NCBI GenBank assembly: GCA_020161365.1
Contig: JAIUNU010000003.1
Coordinates: 371,493 to 435,492, forward strand
DNA: 64,000 bases
Reading direction: 5' to 3'
Source: Pseudomonadota bacterium
GTDB lineage: Bacteria; Pseudomonadota; Alphaproteobacteria; Caulobacterales; Caulobacteraceae
Shown here: positions 63,882 through 64,000 of the stretch, piece after piece
How positions within the stretch are numbered: position 1 is the stretch's first letter
Layout of the letters: every line of letters starts with the position of its first letter
Program-made: the position numbers and the translations under genes
Notes under the pieces: model-generated
Seen by the model: the letters and a program-made list of their open reading frames with translations, nothing else
What the model was told of the DNA's origin: nothing
Databases searched by the model: none

Positions 63882-63911
63882 AAGGCCCCGGAGATTGCTC
63901 TCCGGGGCCTT
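63882..63911 (-). terminator. Rho-independent terminator of tuf
   Basis: A perfect 12-base-pair stem (AAGGCCCCGGAG with CTCCGGGGCCTT) is followed, in leftward transcription, by TTTTGCTTT. It lies 37 bases after the EF-Tu stop. Confidence 0.85.
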
Positions 63912-63948
63912 CGCTTAGATCAGTTCAGCGTGCGCTGAGATCGTTGGA

Positions 63949-64000
63949 TTATTCAACGATCTTGGCGACGACGCCGGCGCCGACGGTGCGGCCGCCTTCA
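63949..64000 (-). CDS. tuf: Elongation factor Tu, C-terminal end (partial)
   Basis: Only the last 16 codons and a TAA stop are in the window: EGGRTVGAGVVAKIVE, the characteristic EF-Tu C-terminus. EF-Tu carries aminoacyl-tRNA to the ribosome. The rest of the gene extends beyond position 64000. A terminator follows. Confidence 0.9.
   Translation of the reverse strand, partial: EGGRTVGAGVVAKIVE

Overview
The window is a dense, GC-rich stretch of bacterial chromosome and reads as an alphaproteobacterium of the Caulobacter type. The evidence is two large TonB-dependent receptors, an HWE/HisKA_2-type kinase, many hybrid kinases and receivers, GTG/TTG starts with short intergenic gaps, and GC-rich palindromic intergenic repeats. 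The genus is an inference from gene content. I saw no rRNA, CRISPR array, transposase, integrase or prophage genes.

Layout. 1-8.8 kb is a polyamine (putrescine) uptake and catabolism block: a periplasmic binding protein cut by the left edge, a PuuA-like glutamine synthetase homologue, a class III aminotransferase, GabD and a PuuC-like aldehyde dehydrogenase, all leftward. Next come a GntR/FCD regulator and a divergent omega-aminotransferase. Two matching dyads (6724-6737, 7481-7494) suggest one regulator controls both sides. 8.9-12.2 kb holds a MarR-GNAT fusion and a BlaI/BlaR1-type pair with TACA-N2-TGTA operators. 12.3-17.7 kb has a secreted pectate-lyase-like protein, aroC, a stand-alone receiver, a small lipoprotein-like gene and queD-queE-queC (7-deazaguanine synthesis).

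18-25.4 kb contains a TonB receptor with a clear terminator, then a degenerate hybrid kinase, a LuxR-type regulator, an antisense Mpo1-like gene and a divergent LuxI-type acyl-homoserine-lactone synthase. The synthase is preceded by a perfect 18-bp dyad that looks like a lux box. An XRE regulator follows. This quorum-sensing locus is the most interesting part of the window. 25.5-37 kb carries PilZ, methionine gamma-lyase with a divergent Lrp regulator, a glycerophosphodiesterase, a CAU tRNA inside an inverted repeat, a GT4 glycosyltransferase, an LhgO-like oxidase, a DUF418 membrane protein, and a fused indolepyruvate ferredoxin oxidoreductase with its own divergent Lrp regulator. 37-48.7 kb holds pirin, an Ala-rich lipoprotein, an amidohydrolase, adenine deaminase, CorA, DUF2199, a PLP-fold protein that seems to lack its lysine, an acyl-CoA ligase, a FadB-like beta-oxidation protein and a serine-hydrolase/beta-lactamase-fold enzyme.

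48.8-64 kb contains a PAS hybrid kinase, a rare tandem TetR-TetR regulator with a 20-bp operator-like dyad, an unrecognised 371-aa protein, a second TonB receptor, a complete tripartite RND efflux operon (outer-membrane factor, adaptor, pump), a membrane HWE-type kinase, and the last codons of EF-Tu with its terminator. Most gene starts were reassigned from the longest open frame using Shine-Dalgarno spacing, overlaps and signal peptides.
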